Assembly (NCBI GenBank): GCA_013368445.1
Contig: JAACJO010000009.1
Location: 310,001-374,000 of the forward strand
DNA: 64,000 nucleotides
Direction of reading: 5' to 3'
Source: Leucocoprinus leucothites
Taxonomy: Eukaryota > Basidiomycota > Agaricomycetes > Agaricales > Agaricaceae
Numbering within the stretch: position 1 is the stretch's first letter; each line of letters starts with the position of its first letter. The notes under the pieces were generated by a model. That model ran no database searches and was not told the origin of the DNA. It saw only the letters and a program-made list of their open reading frames with translations. The position numbers and the translations under genes are program-made. This document shows, one piece after another, positions 12,009-25,138 of the stretch.

Positions 12009-14805
12009 CTAGTTTACTCGGCTCTCCCTTTCGATCTCCTCATGCCCGAAGTTGGTTACCCTATATAGGCCACTTTCTGCCGCTCGCACAGCAGATGTTA
12101 TATCAGGGTGGAAGAAAGGTGTTTCTTCAGGTAGCAGTACTTCCCAATCCCCAAGTTCTGCACCGCTCTGATCGGGTCTTATGTCGGTCTCGGATTCACC
12201 TTTCTCTATGTCGCTGACCGACCGACTTGACGTCTGGTCAGATTGCCTTCGATCCCAATAAACCGATGTCGGCGCAATTCCTGAAGCTATCTTGGCATGT
12301 GACGTTCCATAACCAAACCCTCCAGAGATCAGCGCTCGACTGATCCAAGGCGACAAAATGGAAGAGAAATGGAACTAGGGATCAAATATCGGCGTCACAC
12401 GCCTGCATGTTGGAAAAATGTATAATCTCACCTCCACGGGATAATCAGTCCATCTCTCTATTTCTGTACGAGCATCTATGAGGGCTTGAGTGGCCGTCGT
12501 ATCTAACTGTGAGCTGGAATGAACACAAAATGGTCAGTTGATTCTAACGGACGTCCCACTTTCAGTCACTTACACTGCGGAGAAATCAAGGACCACGGCA
12601 TGTAGCCAAGGCTTCCTCTCATTCTTGACCTGACCGAGGCCAGAACCATCACTTGGACCGCTATCATTCCAAGGGCGATCACTGAGCTGAACAGAGTTAA
12701 AATCCTTGCCCCGGCGCATGTTCTCCTTCACATAGTCCACAATGGTGGTATTAAGGATGGAAGAGTTAGGGTATAGGTAGCTCTCTTCAAAACGGTATAC
12801 CAAAACGCCGGGTGCCGGAGGTATGACTTTAATGTTTGGATTATTGACGCCGTTGTGTTTGGATGGTATGAAAACCTCCCTGATCTCTTTCTGTTGACCA
12901 TTTCCCGATTCGAGGGAGACTTTCCCCATAAACGAGCCACGGGGATGGGAGATTCGGATTAAAAGCAGTGCGAGGGAGATACCGATCGAGAAGTAAATGC
13001 CATCCTCGAGTGAAACGAAGATTGTGATCAGCACTGTGGCAAGCCAAACGAAGAATTCGAGTGGAGAGATGTACCAGAAACGATATACTTCATGGGGAGA
13101 TTCAACCAGATCGGCGACGGCATGGATGATAACTGCACAAAGGGCTGCGTTAGGAATCCAGAAGAACGCTTTCGTAAGCCCGTAGAGTGCGATAATGACC
13201 ACGAAGGAAACAAAAATGCCACTCAATGGGGTGCGTACACCAGATTTTTGTGATAGTGCAGAGCGGGAAAAGGATCCAGTGGCGGGAAATGCGCCGAAGC
13301 AAGAACCAACTGCATTGGATACGCCAATGGCTATGAGCTCCTGGTTAGGATTTATCTTATAGCCAGTCAAACGGCCGAAACCTGTAAAACCAGATCTATG
13401 TCAGATTCCGTATGACTACCAGGAAAGCTAATCACACACATTTTGCAATAGCAATGTGCTCGAGGAATGAGATTATGGCCGTGGCAGGTATCTGAGATGC
13501 CAACGCAGAAAGTAATTTTCCTTCAATACGAGGCGCAGCGATATGCTGTAAACCAGGGGGGATATCCTTTAGAATCCGGATAGGGTAATTTCCATTTGAA
13601 TCTCTTCTTCGGCGGCAGTATAACCAAGCAGCAATTGTCAGCACCACAATAGCAATGGCATTCCTCATAACATTCAGAATGAAGAAAACTCGTGCTAGAG
13701 TTCCCGACCTTTGTCAGTCATGGTATCTAGACTGTATAGGACTACACACCTCGGCGAGGCCATCTCTGGGTAGCCCATGCACAGGAATGCTTAATCGCGT
13801 AGAGGGCGAAAAGGCCGGACAAACCCCATGCGGCGTCGAGTTTAGAATAAGGCAATCGCCTAAGCGTGTTGATGATGACTTTAAAAGTCGCTTCTCGCGT
13901 GCTAGGCGCATCATATCAGATTCATTAACTCAAGAGTGAGACATAAAATAAGAACACATACTCAAATCCTGTAATTCCTAGCAGTCCAGGGAGCTGACCG
14001 GCAACAATGGTGATGGCGGAACCCGTCATGAAGCCGCTGATCGTAGGCATAGGAATGAAGTCCACCAGCCAACCAAGGCGAAGGAGGCCCATACCCAGAA
14101 CAATACACCCAGATACTAGGCCCGCTGTGGTTGCAATTGTTGGCGAGTCCCATTCACCTGGATGCTGTGCTTTTACATGCTGGATCATAATTCCGATGGT
14201 CAGGGACATAACAGCGGTTGGTCCTATAGATACATCTTTGGAGGTGCCAAAGAACTACAGTTCATCAAGTGGTAATTAATGATCAGCACTAAGCGTTCAA
14301 TGCGACTCAACGTACGCCGTAGAGGAAGACACCGACAATAGACGTATAGAGCCCGTACTCAGGTGGGAGTGTAGCGACCTGTATAAGGATGGATCAGTTC
14401 AGGAGTGATGCTAAAACGCGTCAAATGACAAACTTGGGCATACGACATTCCCTGAGGGACGACGACAATGCCGACGGTTAGGCCAGCAATCAAATCTCCA
14501 GAAAGCCAACCAAGGTCTGATGTAGCAAGGCGTGTCAGTAAGAGCCCATAGCGGCAAGAAACGCCTACTGTATCGATGAATCCAAGTCAAAATTGGGAAG
14601 AGGCCAATAATATACGCCTTGATCTGAATAACCGTCAATGAGGGTCATGAGCTACGGAGACAAGAGATAATCGGGTATACCTGAGGAAACGGATTAACCA
14701 GAAGCGAGAAAGCCAGTCCTTAGTGGAAATGACTTGAACGCCCGGGCCGTGATCAGGGTAATGCACAATCCTTCTACCAGCTTTCTTAACTGTAGAGAGG
14801 TTCAT
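12009..14805 (-). CDS. SulP family sulfate permease with STAS domain
   Basis: A multi-exon minus gene runs from the ATG at 14805 (MNLSTVKKAGRRIVHYPDHG) to the stop at 12009, roughly 750 residues by estimate. Early exons give the SulP signature region (DLIAGLTVGIVVVPQGMSYA, LPPEYGLYTS). The following exons give MPTISGFMTGSAITIVAGQL and FLEHIAIAKCFGRLTGYKIN, then NQELIAIGVSNAVGSCFGAF and the last membrane spans (WLATVLITIFVSLEDGIYFS). The C-terminal half is a cytosolic STAS domain (VVLDFSAV, then TATQALIDARTEI). In fungi the closest known proteins are the high-affinity sulfate permeases Sul1/Sul2, which bring sulfate across the plasma membrane for cysteine and methionine synthesis. Substrate is assigned from family only; other SLC26 anions are possible. 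All key spans appear intact. Confidence 0.88.
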
Positions 14806-16390
14806 TGTAGTCGAAAGTGAGGATAGAAAAAAAGATCAAAACCCCAGTCCTTATAAGTTTGTAAGGAGCGCTCTGAGTCGATGGAAGAAGAGGCTACCCA
14901 TTAGTATCGGACGAGTATGTTTCGGGTGCTATGTTTTCTGTCTACTCGTTGACGTTTGTGGCTTGAGGTGATCGAATCGGGGTTCATGAGAAAGGTCGGG
15001 GGAGCGCAATACCTTACAAAAGAAGTGAACATTTCGTAAGGCTCGGAACGCAAGGCTCACAGCGTATTTTGGGTGCGGCACCCTAGGGTCGCCATGATCA
15101 CAATTTGAAACTTCCAAACACTTGCCAAACACGTCGCCATGTGCACCTTTAAAGGCAGCGGAATCAACGCTATTTATATTCACGCGTCAGAACTGACCGC
15201 GTCGGTTTGCCGCCTGCTTCGTGATGATCAATTAAGCACAGAAAAGTAGCTCGCATGGTCTGGCCTTTCCCCCTGTTAGTGGAGATGGAAGTGGCCTTCT
15301 TCGCATTGACAGTGTTGACATCTGAAGCTATTCCCAAAGAAAAATTCTTCAAACAGTCAAGTTATTCTCAAAGGAGGAAAACACGAGAGGAAAACCCGGC
15401 CTAACTCTCTTGACCTTGTGACGGCCAAGCACACATTTCGCTTCCCAAATGACTCTGAACTATGGGGTGAAAATAAAGCCACCGGTCCCATATCCAAAAA
15501 TTCCCTAGTAGGTTGGTCAGTATAGCTCGGGATTAAGCGACAAGAACCCTTACATCTTCACATTCCCAAAATCTTGAGAGCGCCTACACAAACACCACGG
15601 CAAGAGGAGCCATCTGTCAAAACAAAAATTCATTTCGTCCGGTTTTTCTTCAAAGTAAGAAGACTCGCACTCACGAATCTCTACGTGAGGAGCAGTGGCA
15701 TCGACTAACCCCTCGGAAAAGATTTGCTAAGATCCTAAGTGAGGAGCTGTGGCGTTTGGTTGTGGTGGCTGCTGGAGAAATTACTCGCGTTTTCTGTTGA
15801 GGGCCCAGGATGCCCTAGGCTTTTGTATTATTCGGCCCCACGAGCTCCAAGGTATGTCAAAAACGACAAGCTACTCCAAGGGCCAACGACCGCTGGCATT
15901 TCTCATGGCGAGGAAGAACCCGAGAGTAAGATAATACCAGGTACGGTTCGAGTGTTCGGTCATCAACTCGATAATCCTTTTGGTGTTATGGACTATTACC
16001 TCATGAGTGATCTCTATAATACAAGTGCAATCAAAGATCACCGACAACTTGATACACCCGTTTGAGTACTTGAAAGGGAGGAATTAGAAGATAAAATCCA
16101 AGTGCCCCTGCCTTCTGGGATAAGGCAATTAATGGGTTACTTCAGTCTCTCGCGCGAGAATTAAAGTGAAAAGCGATGGAATTGGTGGATTGCTAGTTGA
16201 CTTGATGCCGGTTTTACCGACTACTTCCTTGACAGCACCCACTAAAGTGAAAATGTCAACTTCACAACGTCACCTGACCAGTTGGACCGGCTTCAAGTTC
16301 TACAATTTGTTGCACAATTACAACGCACCACTTTCGCAATCATATGAGGATATACCTTAACCATTCTTAGTCTACTAACAAGCCACCTAA
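14806..16390. other. Gene-poor 1.6 kb, nothing supported
   Basis: Several open frames of 60 to 108 codons exist on both strands (for example plus 15739-16065), but none has a recognisable fold, a credible splice partner or skewed composition. The right third is the 3' flank of ORC5 and the left third the upstream region of the sulfate permease. Confidence 0.5.
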
Positions 16391-18169
16391 TCACGTAGTC
16401 TCCCACAGCAGATCATTTAACGGTACGTCCAACTGTTTTGCCAACGCCAACGCCGTATCCTGCGAAATAGCACTTTTGAACATTGGTGGCCCATCAATCC
16501 TATCAACAGGCGAGGTTCGTAAGAGGAAATGCATCGAGACGAGCTCCATGATCTAAAATACGTTCGGCCGATGAAATGATTAGGATCATTCCTATAAAGT
16601 CAAGGTGAGTGGGGGAGGAGAGTGACGTACCGCGCTGTGGATACCGACTCTGGTGATTTCCATGTCGGTGTATTCTCCGGGTATCGCGAGTTCTGGGTTT
16701 GGAAGTCTTGAGTCGACGTCGTTTTCTTCTAAGAGCGCACCGAGAATAGCGATCATGCGGTCTAGTGGGAAAGGATTTGGTCCTAGGAGATGCTGTGGAA
16801 CCTATAATGTCGAGTGTCAGAGAGTACAGAAACAAGATATATACAGAAATGGCTACTTGCTTGGAAGGACCTTTTGTTTTATTTGTCCTTTCATGGTTCT
16901 CCGCCTTCGTTTCTTCTCATCTAATCCTCGGCCGAACATCCGCAAATCGGTTTTGGCGGGATTCGTTGATGCGATGTAAGATGCTACTAGAATGAACTTG
17001 GACATTCGAGCAGAGAGGTTATATTAGATGAGTCTTGGTGCCCCGATATTACAGGCTTCGTCGTAGGCGATTGAAACAGCGCGTGTAATTGGCTAAGAGT
17101 ATTCGGATCAGGCTCGTTCGCGGCTGCCCAATCCACAGCATTCATCAGTCGTGGATGAAGAGCTTCGAGCGCATTGGTTACACTAGGTGTAAATGCTCGT
17201 ATGAGACGAAGCCGAGTATCTTCTGACGGGGCGACAACGGAAGCATCGGTGTCTGTGCCTGAAGAATTGAGAAGGGGTTTAATAAAACCTGGCCAACGCG
17301 CCGCAGCGATATATGCGAGTTCATCGATGTCGTGAATAAAGGGGAAACAAACTTCACATATCATAGATATGTAGTGGCCATAGAGCTGGCTTAGAGATGG
17401 GTCATAACAGTGGGCGTATTTGGATGAAGATGCTTGGGCTTGAGTGGAGATCGAGGCAAAGCGAGAGGAGAGGGTGGTTATAATATCTATGGCGGAACAA
17501 ATTATCAGTAAAGAACACAAATCTTGGAGAAAGAAAATTGACCAGATTTTGTGAGTGGTTTTACGTCGATGTAGTAAGGTTCAGGTGACGCCCCGAGTGT
17601 TGGTTTGATGTCTTGCCACTGGGTTTGTGACACAAAGATTACGGCAATGTCGACTTGACTCTGGATATTTTCAAGTCAAAGGGAAGTTCTAAGCGTAGAA
17701 GGAACTGACGTACGAGTTCATTGAGCCGCGATAGGGGAATGATAGAGTCGGGAAGCTTTTCTTTGAGCCGCTGGACTTGTTCAATACTGATGATGAACCG
17801 GACATCTTTTTGCGTTTCTCGACGTCTACGGTCATTGAGATGGCGAATGCCATGCAAAAATGAGTCCCAACTGTCGTTCCAGCGCTCTGACAAGTCAGAG
17901 TCTGGGTCTATGCTGCGCAGCGGGTTGATGATGGTGTCAAATAGGAGCCTTTGGGAGAAACAAGTGACGGCGTCGACATGGACATGGTAGATCTCAATGC
18001 CACTGTCAGTGGAGTTGTCGCGGATACCGGAGATTGCTTTGGTGAGCACGGTGCTTGTTGTCCGAAGAGATATAGGGTCGTAGACGTAAATGAACGGCGG
18101 GGGATAGGTGGAAATTAACGTTTCAACTTCCTGAATAAAATCATCGTAACCAGAGACTGTAGCTTCCAT
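16391..18169 (-). CDS. ORC5: Origin recognition complex subunit 5
   Basis: Start at 18169 (MEATVSGYDDFIQEVETL). Exon 1 ends at 17714; a 53-base intron (17713-17661) leads to SQVDIAVIFVSQTQWQDI. The next exon begins DIITTLSSRFASIS and contains the ORC5 landmarks YGHYISMICEVCFPF and DELAYIAAARWPGFIKPLL. The last exons carry LLGPNPFPLDRMIAILGAL and end QLDVPLNDLLWETT at 16391. The protein belongs to the AAA+-like initiator family and acts in the nucleus in the six-subunit complex that marks replication origins. The N-terminal strand reads PPFIYVYDPISLRTTSTVL, so the Walker A GxxxxGKT of animal and yeast ORC5 is not recognisable. ATP binding by this subunit may be lost while complex membership is kept. 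Confidence 0.85.
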
Positions 18170-18861
18170 CACGCGTTTTTGCAGGTTATTTACGCGTCAG
18201 TAGATAAGGGCCAGCGGGTTATCTTCAGAATAAGGGCTATAGAAGGCCTAGACTGTGAAATTTGTGGTTTGCGTTGTCAGACTTGTGTGCATGATGCGGG
18301 AAAAAGTCCTCGCCACTGACATAGTCAGATAGGAGAGGTTTTTAGGGGAGGTTCCACGTGTATTATACAGACTTGTGTCCGTGAAATCCTTCCTTGCGTT
18401 GCAATGCGATCTGCGTGGGGATATAGACAACAGAAAAGGGATAACAAAAGGCGGTCTCTTGGAAACAGTTCCCTCATTTTGTTTGGCTTTGGAAACTAGG
18501 CCAAACAAATCACGCACGTCCCTTTCGTCATTTCAACGCCCTGATTCTGCACGTAGCCTCACTCTTTGCCGCACACCTACGGCCAGGACCGTACTTGTTC
18601 GAGGTATTTCCTGGTGACTAGACTCTAAAAATTCATGATTTTGATCACAGACGCAGGCCGTCACACAAACTCCTCCCTGTCGTGATCTTCGCGTCAATAG
18701 CGAATCCAAGAGGTGGCGTCTAGGTTAAATCGGCTTTATTTGAAGTCGAGGACTATAGGATCACTTTGAGGCAAAGTCTACCCGCGTACAGACCTTCCTT
18801 ATAGGCGGTCTGCTCTCACATTGGCCCCTTCTAGACCCCCCATTCTTGCTTCGTCGCCAGA
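18170..18861. other. Divergent promoter region
   Basis: Separates the ORC5 gene (minus) from the F-box/WD40 gene (plus). No coding frame is supported. Both promoters are expected here, but I see no convincing TATA element. Confidence 0.5.
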
Positions 18862-21800
18862 ATGCCAGCGAGGTCTTCAACAGGACCTTCAGAGTCTTCG
18901 ACGCGAATATCCCGCTCAACAGCACAGTCGAGGAAATCTTTGAAGTCCAGCGACTTCCTCAGCCCAACAAAGCCACGCGCATCCTCTATTGCATCACTTG
19001 CAAGTGGCAGCACGACAGTCAGGTCAGGACTGAAGACGCCTGCCAAAATCAAAGATGCCATTACGAAGCCACCGCCGTCTTCTACGTCTAATCGAATTCC
19101 TGTCTCTACGTCCTCTGTTGCATCTCGCCGTACCTCTGCTCCTGTACAGAGTTTCCCTCGGATTGACCCAACAGACTCTACACCGTCACGGCCTGCACGC
19201 CAGAACAGTGTGTCAGTAAAGTCGCCTGGTTCCGCTGCTGGCCCCCTTAGGCTTGCGCGCTCAACTTCCATGTACTCTCCCAAGTTGATCAAACCAGCCC
19301 TGGAGGTACCAACCAACCCCTCTCAGGCATCTCCTTCACGACCACGGGTCATGTCAATGACACCTCCTCGGCGTCCTATGGTGTCCGACAGTCCTCAAGC
19401 TACGCCCAAGTCTTCCGCAAAATCACCCTCTGCCTCTTCAATGCTCTCCCCTTCCCCTGGAATCAATTTCACCTCGCCAAGTCCCAAAATAAGATCCAAG
19501 CCATCCCTACTTGGATTGGGAACTACAACACCTCTGAACACGCCACCGAAGATGAAGAAGAATGACAGGTCACTAGGAAACACGCCCTCCAAGACACCTA
19601 GGTCGACCCAGAACTTGAATCGTAACGTTTCTGATCCGATCGTGGTCCAGAATGGGAGCTTGATGGACGAAGGTTTGTCATTGGAAAGTTTGAATGAAGC
19701 CCTTTCTGTCTGGGATGGAGAGGATATGATGAGCGTGGACCTCGTCACAGACATTGACGATGGCGACATTGATGAAGAGGTTTGTTGCCCCGAGCAATAC
19801 TTCAACACCTTACTAATATCCCTCCTTCCAGATGAGCTCAGCGCTAGACCAGGTCCTCGCGATGCATACTCGAAAGATTCTCCATTACAAACGCCTATTA
19901 GAACGCGCTCAAGCTTCAACTGCTGCGCAACTTCATGCTCTCCAAGCCGAAGTTCGAATGCTCAGAGAACAAGCCGGATCAAATCCTGAAGGCTACAACT
20001 CTCAGCAGCTTCAGCTTACTGCTGATGCAGAGGGCTTTTGTGTCTGCGGTGGGCGAAAGCGTAAAGGCTTTTGGAGCGGCTACAGAGACGATGAAGACGA
20101 CGAGGGTGATGCCGATCTTGCGAAGGCTTTACGTGGTGATGGTAAAGGTACCTTCAGCGAGAAGGAGATTAGGAAGGCTTTACGAGGATTGAGCAGAGAG
20201 GACCGAATGAGGCTAATTGCCATCATCCTTGAGTGTGCGTAAAACTTTACTTGCCTGAGAGTGTAGGTCCTGACATCCTAACCACAGCCTGTCTACCCGG
20301 CGACATTCGTCTGCAAATCCTCCTTCTCGAGAAGTACCTTCGGTCAACCTTTGACATCATGGTCCACTTGGCTCCTGACCTTGCTCTCCGAGTCCTGAAG
20401 CACCTGAGCGTGAAGGATCTCTTAAGGTTGGAGCCTGTGAGCGCTTAGCCTTCTCACCCGGTCGTCTACTTACAATGTGCTCTCAGGTTTCGCGAAAGTG
20501 GCAGACTATGGTTCATCATCCCTCCATCTGGAGGTACCACTGCCTGCACATAACCGCCACCGACCCGACGCCTATCAAACCACCTCCCACTCCCGAAGGA
20601 TGGTAAGCTGTACTCTCACTTTTCTACGAGGACCCAGTACTCAATGGTGTCGTCTAGGGAACCTCTATATCGCTCGCTTCACCATCGTGAATCAAACTTC
20701 CAGAATGGACTTCCTCAGTCCATTAGATTCCTCAATGGACACACGACTTTCTGCACTACGCTTCTATTACGCGGGAAGAGGCTGATCAGTGGCAGTTACG
20801 ATGAGACTATCCGCTTCTGGGACATTGAGACTGGAGAAATGAAAAAATGTTTGCCGGTGAAGAAGCCTGTTAGTTGCGTTGATTTCCTGGCGGAGGAAGG
20901 TAAGCCTCGTGGTTATTTCTCTTGATTTTCGTGGCTGCTTATATGCTACCGGTTTGTAGAGGTCTTTGTTGTTGGATTCCATGACGTCGGTCGGGTGCAC
21001 TTGTTCTCTTCTGTGACATTTACACCTTTACAACAACTTGCGGGTCATTTGAACGGCATCCGAGCTGTCGCACTCTCCCCCAAGAACCTTGTCTCCGCAG
21101 GAGCTGACAAGGCTCTCGTGTGCTGGGACTGGCGAGCAGGAACCAAGATAGTGAGATTTGGCCAGCAGACTACGATCAACATTGGCGTTCAGATCATCGC
21201 TGGGGATAGTGGTGGCGGTGCCGGAGGAGAAGGAGAGAGAGTTGTTAGTGTGACGATTGATGGTATTGTAAGGGTCTTCTCCATCAGTGAGTTCCCCAAT
21301 CTGAGCCTTCAAAAAACATGACTGACGGCCCATTTGCCAATGTCAGAACGTAGGGAGATGATTTCGCAGTTTAAACTTTCGGAACTTGGTGCTGGAGACC
21401 CTGTGTTGAACGCTAAGCTGTACAACGTCGGCGCTGCCCCGAATAATATGTTACAGTGGTTCGCTGCTAAAGGGACACAGATGACTGTGAGTATATGCAC
21501 TATAACTCCTCGATGCTTTTTTAAGTCGCGTTTTCATACATAGTGTGCCACCAAGTCCGTTATCATGCATTTCCAATGGCAAGAAGGCGAAGAAAAGCCA
21601 ATCTTAGCCAGTCAAAAGCTAGCCGCAAGTACATCGTCCATCTCATCACGCGTCCGTACTTCTCCGACCATATCGACGACAAGCCGCCGTACATCTCTCG
21701 CATCACCATCACCTCTACCAAACAAACGTCTGAGCCTGGGCCGGAACTCCTCCCGATCTTCTCTAAGCAGCTTAAGTAGCACTCCAATCACTCCATCTCC

Positions 21801-22538
21801 TCGTACCTCGACGCCAGGTCCAGGGTCACCCCTCTTCCCCATCCACTTTGGTCGAGCTGCTATTTTAACTGCTCCACCCAAACTGGTTGCGATTGTGGAG
21901 ACACCAGATGTTGCTGTTGGAGCCGTGGATCCGCGGAAAAGGAGAGTAGTAACTGCTACGAGGTTTAGCTCCAGGGCGGGCGCTGATAGGAGGATTTTCG
22001 TATCGACACATCAAGATAAGGATTCGGTCGCAGAATCCGACTCAAATTCCATGAATGGTACCCATAGTACCAGTGGTAGTGGCTCTGAGGACGAGGATGA
22101 ACCTTCTCGGAACGGAAATGGGCTCGCAGTGGTAAAGGAGGAGGGTGAATCGGATGAGGCAAAGGTGGATATCGATACGGATGTGACTCCTCTTACGGGC
22201 GCTTGGGCTGCTCTGGCGAACGCTAGTGGTAGCTTGAGCACGGCGGTGAAGGGAATGAAGGGACAGGCCCCGAATAAGTTCGCGGGACTGGCGATGCCGG
22301 ACAAGAATCCCATGTCCATGCAGTTGAGTCACGAGGAAGTAGTGATTGGATGTGCAGATGGTACAATCTAGTGAGTGTTTGAGCTAGAATTGGTACCCTT
22401 TTGGAGGCTAACATTGACTTCCCTTCCAGTGTGATGAACTTTGTTGGTTATGATTATAAGAAAGAGCGAAGCACTGGGATGGAGGAATATGTTTTGGGCG
22501 GGGAGGGGGGTATTGACAGCGACGATGATGAGCCCTAG
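18862..22538 (+). CDS. F-box and WD40 repeat protein (SCF substrate adaptor)
   Basis: Start at 18862 ([20 protein letters not shown]). Exon 1 (to 19779) is a Ser/Pro/Thr-rich disordered region of about 300 residues. After a 52-base intron comes a short coiled coil ([18 protein letters not shown]) and an acidic linker. A GTGCGT...ACAG intron (20236-20287) joins [10 protein letters not shown] to [18 protein letters not shown]. This is the dimerisation-type helix that precedes the F-box ([20 protein letters not shown], then [14 protein letters not shown]). WD40 blades follow ([37 protein letters not shown]), then a second Ser-rich insert and a last blade before the stop at 22536. Proteins with this layout link a substrate held by the WD40 propeller to Skp1-cullin ubiquitin ligases. 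The substrate is unknown. If the 20236 intron is retained, translation stops at 20240 and gives a form without F-box or propeller. Confidence 0.8.
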
Positions 22539-23437
22539 GCACATGAAATGCGCATTTTGGTGAATAGCACGTTGCTCAATTGTCCACAAAACACCCCCAA
22601 TCCTGAAATTAGCTTTTGGATCCTCCCTTTGGCTTGTTAGAATCGGCGTGTATTAACGGCTCGGCACGTCTATGACTTTTTTCACTCTCATTCATTCCTT
22701 CGTTTGGTTATTGATACTGTGATGATGCTTGCGTTGTAGCTTACAATCTAATAGATCTAATCGGATTGTTTTGGATATCAGGACTCGGACACGCTACGGA
22801 TATTATAAGATGGAAGAGGAGTATCAACCCCAAGTGTATGTTTCGAAATTGAAACAGCTTTGCTATGGCTTGATCTGAGGAGGACATGCCGGCAAGCGGT
22901 TAGGGTATTGCTGTTTTCAAGTCGTATTCCGAGGTTGGAATGGAGGGACCGGATTTGCAGAACACGAGGGCTCGTTCCTGAGCGGCGCCGCCTCAGGTTT
23001 CATGATGATCAAAACCAGACTTATATGTGGAGAAGTCAATGAACCCTAGCATTCACTTGGCATTGAGAGACTGCCGACGAGGTATCAATCAGAATGAGGC
23101 TTGGTATCTGCAATATGCCTTTTTCCGAGGATATGTTGCCCTAATACGATATTCAATGTAGCTAATTCAGGCGTGGAACTGTTGATTTGAAGACAGGAGT
23201 TGTCAGATACAGTATTATCTGTGCCATGCGGAAAACGACTGTCAGTTTATTGTCTCGAGGGGCTCGTTCACCGAGCGGCAAGGCACTAACGATGAGACAA
23301 GACATAGTTGAAGTAGCATCCTACGAGTCGGACCGTGTACTCGAGTATAAGATGGGTCAGAATCATTTCCGTGTCGACATCAACCATTTCTAACTTTCAA
23401 CGTTCGGAAGCTATCCCGCGGCGCCATAGCTGCTTCA
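22539..23437. other. Intergenic, nothing supported
   Basis: 3' flank of the F-box gene and upstream region of the DUF6533 gene. Open frames at 22860 and 23187 lack family features. Confidence 0.5.
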
Positions 23438-25138
23438 ATGCGATATTTGTCGACGCTAGATGATCTACAGAAAGGGCAAGCAATGGCTTATGCTCAAGGT
23501 ATTTTGCTACAGCTGATAGTAAAGAGACGCAGAAATGACCTAGTCTGTTTACAGTTGCCATTTCAGTTGCCCTTGTTTACGACCAGCGTGAGTTACCAAA
23601 CTGTTGAAGTGACTGCAGCTCCAACTAAATTAAACAATAAGTTACTACGTTTGATCTAGAGGTATGATCTCGAACTCGGCGTTTAGCGTTGTGGCTGCAG
23701 CTTATTTTGACGATTTTCCGGGGTAGGTGGAGTTGATCTGGGTGAGCGAGCATCTATGGGCTCCAATGAGATGATTATAACACCCTGAATTTTACCTAGA
23801 AGAAGAAATTGTCCTTGGTCAAGATATTGTTTTTGGTGGTACGTTGACCCTTCCATAGGCTAAAGCCTTTTCATGCGCTGATCGAGTTCTCAGGCGAGAT
23901 ATCTGGGGAATTTGGTTCCGATGTATGTCATCTACGGGTCACAGACAAAATATCTCGCTGATGCAATCTGTAGTCTTGCATCAGGTAAAGGTCCACCTGA
24001 AGTGATTCGATGGGCAGGGCTCATAATATAACTGCAATTCAAGTGTTACTATTTACCAACCTTTCGACAAATGCTGTGAGTTCCGGCTTTTATGCCATGT
24101 CTCTCTGCTCCTCCTTACCTTGTATTTTTGAACCATGGACAGCAGTGAGATCACATCGTTCCAATAAGAGTTGCTCATTTATTTCATATCTAGGTGTGCG
24201 TAACCTTTTCCGGATACGTCCTTCCATATATCTCTAACCTCTTACTCGTGCAGGTGGTCCATCTGGGATTATCCAAGCCTCGGCTGGTTTTATCGTGGTA
24301 TTTTCTACCCAAGGTAGTGCAAGTCGTTTGGCTGAGACTTCGCCGAGGCTCACATCGGAACTAGCCATTATGCAGTACAGGATATCCGCCTTATATCGAC
24401 ATTCACGCAAGGTCATCACATGCCTTGTTTTCGGATTTTGCATAGAAATCATGTTAAGTATTGTCTTGGCGGCTCGTGGCGTCTCAAGTATGAAAGGTGC
24501 GTGATCAAGTATATCCCGCACCTATCTGATCCTGAGCATTTCCGGTAGATGCTGAATTGCACTTTAGTAGCTTACACCTATGTTACGCCCCTAATATGCC
24601 GAGATGGTATTTTGTGCTTTGGACACCACTAATCGGGTTCGAGAGCTTGTTGCTTGGAATGGCGCTATGGGCGGCATTTGTTCATTCAAGAGGGATCCGA
24701 GCACTTGATAGGCTCGCAGAAGATGATAGACCAACACTTTCGTATGTTTTGATGAGGGACAGCATACTTTTCCCAGCTATGTGAGTCACATGCCTTGATT
24801 CAACAACAGGTTGATTCTGAGCAGAGAGCTGGACAGTGCTGTAGCGATTTATGTTGTGAATGCTGTCGTCTGGCGCTTCTCGCACGTAAGTAGATCTTAC
24901 CAACTCCAGGCATCTTCAGAGTCACTGACTTTACTCTTTGATATTGAAGCCATTTTACCAACAAATTTCCCTGTCGATAGCCGAAGTCGGTTCTTGTGTA
25001 CTGGGGTGCAGATTGATCATTAACTTGCGGGAGGCGTACTACTTGCCTTTCGCGACCGAAATTGATCAATCGCGAAATGGCAGAGCGCTCTCATTCGCCT
25101 CTGCCAGTGGTGAGGATGAACTCCAGGACGAGAAGTAA
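23438..25138 (+). CDS. DUF6533-like seven-helix membrane protein
   Basis: A chain of short exons spells the landmarks of the fungal DUF6533 family. An N-terminal span (MAYAQVAISVALVYD) precedes an acidic loop and EEEIVLGQDIVFG. Then come ARYLGNLVPMYVIYGSQTKY (about 23893-23950), the central IMQYRISALYRHSRKV with the next span, the FWTP-like WYFVLWTPLIGFESLLLGM (24605-24660), a VLMRDSILFP segment and the closing LGCRLIINLREAYYLPF, with a stop at 25136. Start is uncertain: 23438 (MRYLSTLDDLQKGQ) gives the first span, while 23664 (MISNSAFSVVAAAYFDD) is a shorter alternative. Several exon joins near 24000-24240 are not resolved, so the gene may contain a defect. Function of the family is unknown. 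Confidence 0.6.

Noticed and set aside
14929..16360. Several frames of 60 to 108 codons on both strands
   Set aside because: No recognisable fold, splice partner or conserved motif; treated as chance in a gene-poor stretch.
18831..19919. Two minus-strand frames of 161 and 174 codons
   Set aside because: Antisense shadows of the Ser-rich first exon of the F-box/WD40 gene; no family features.
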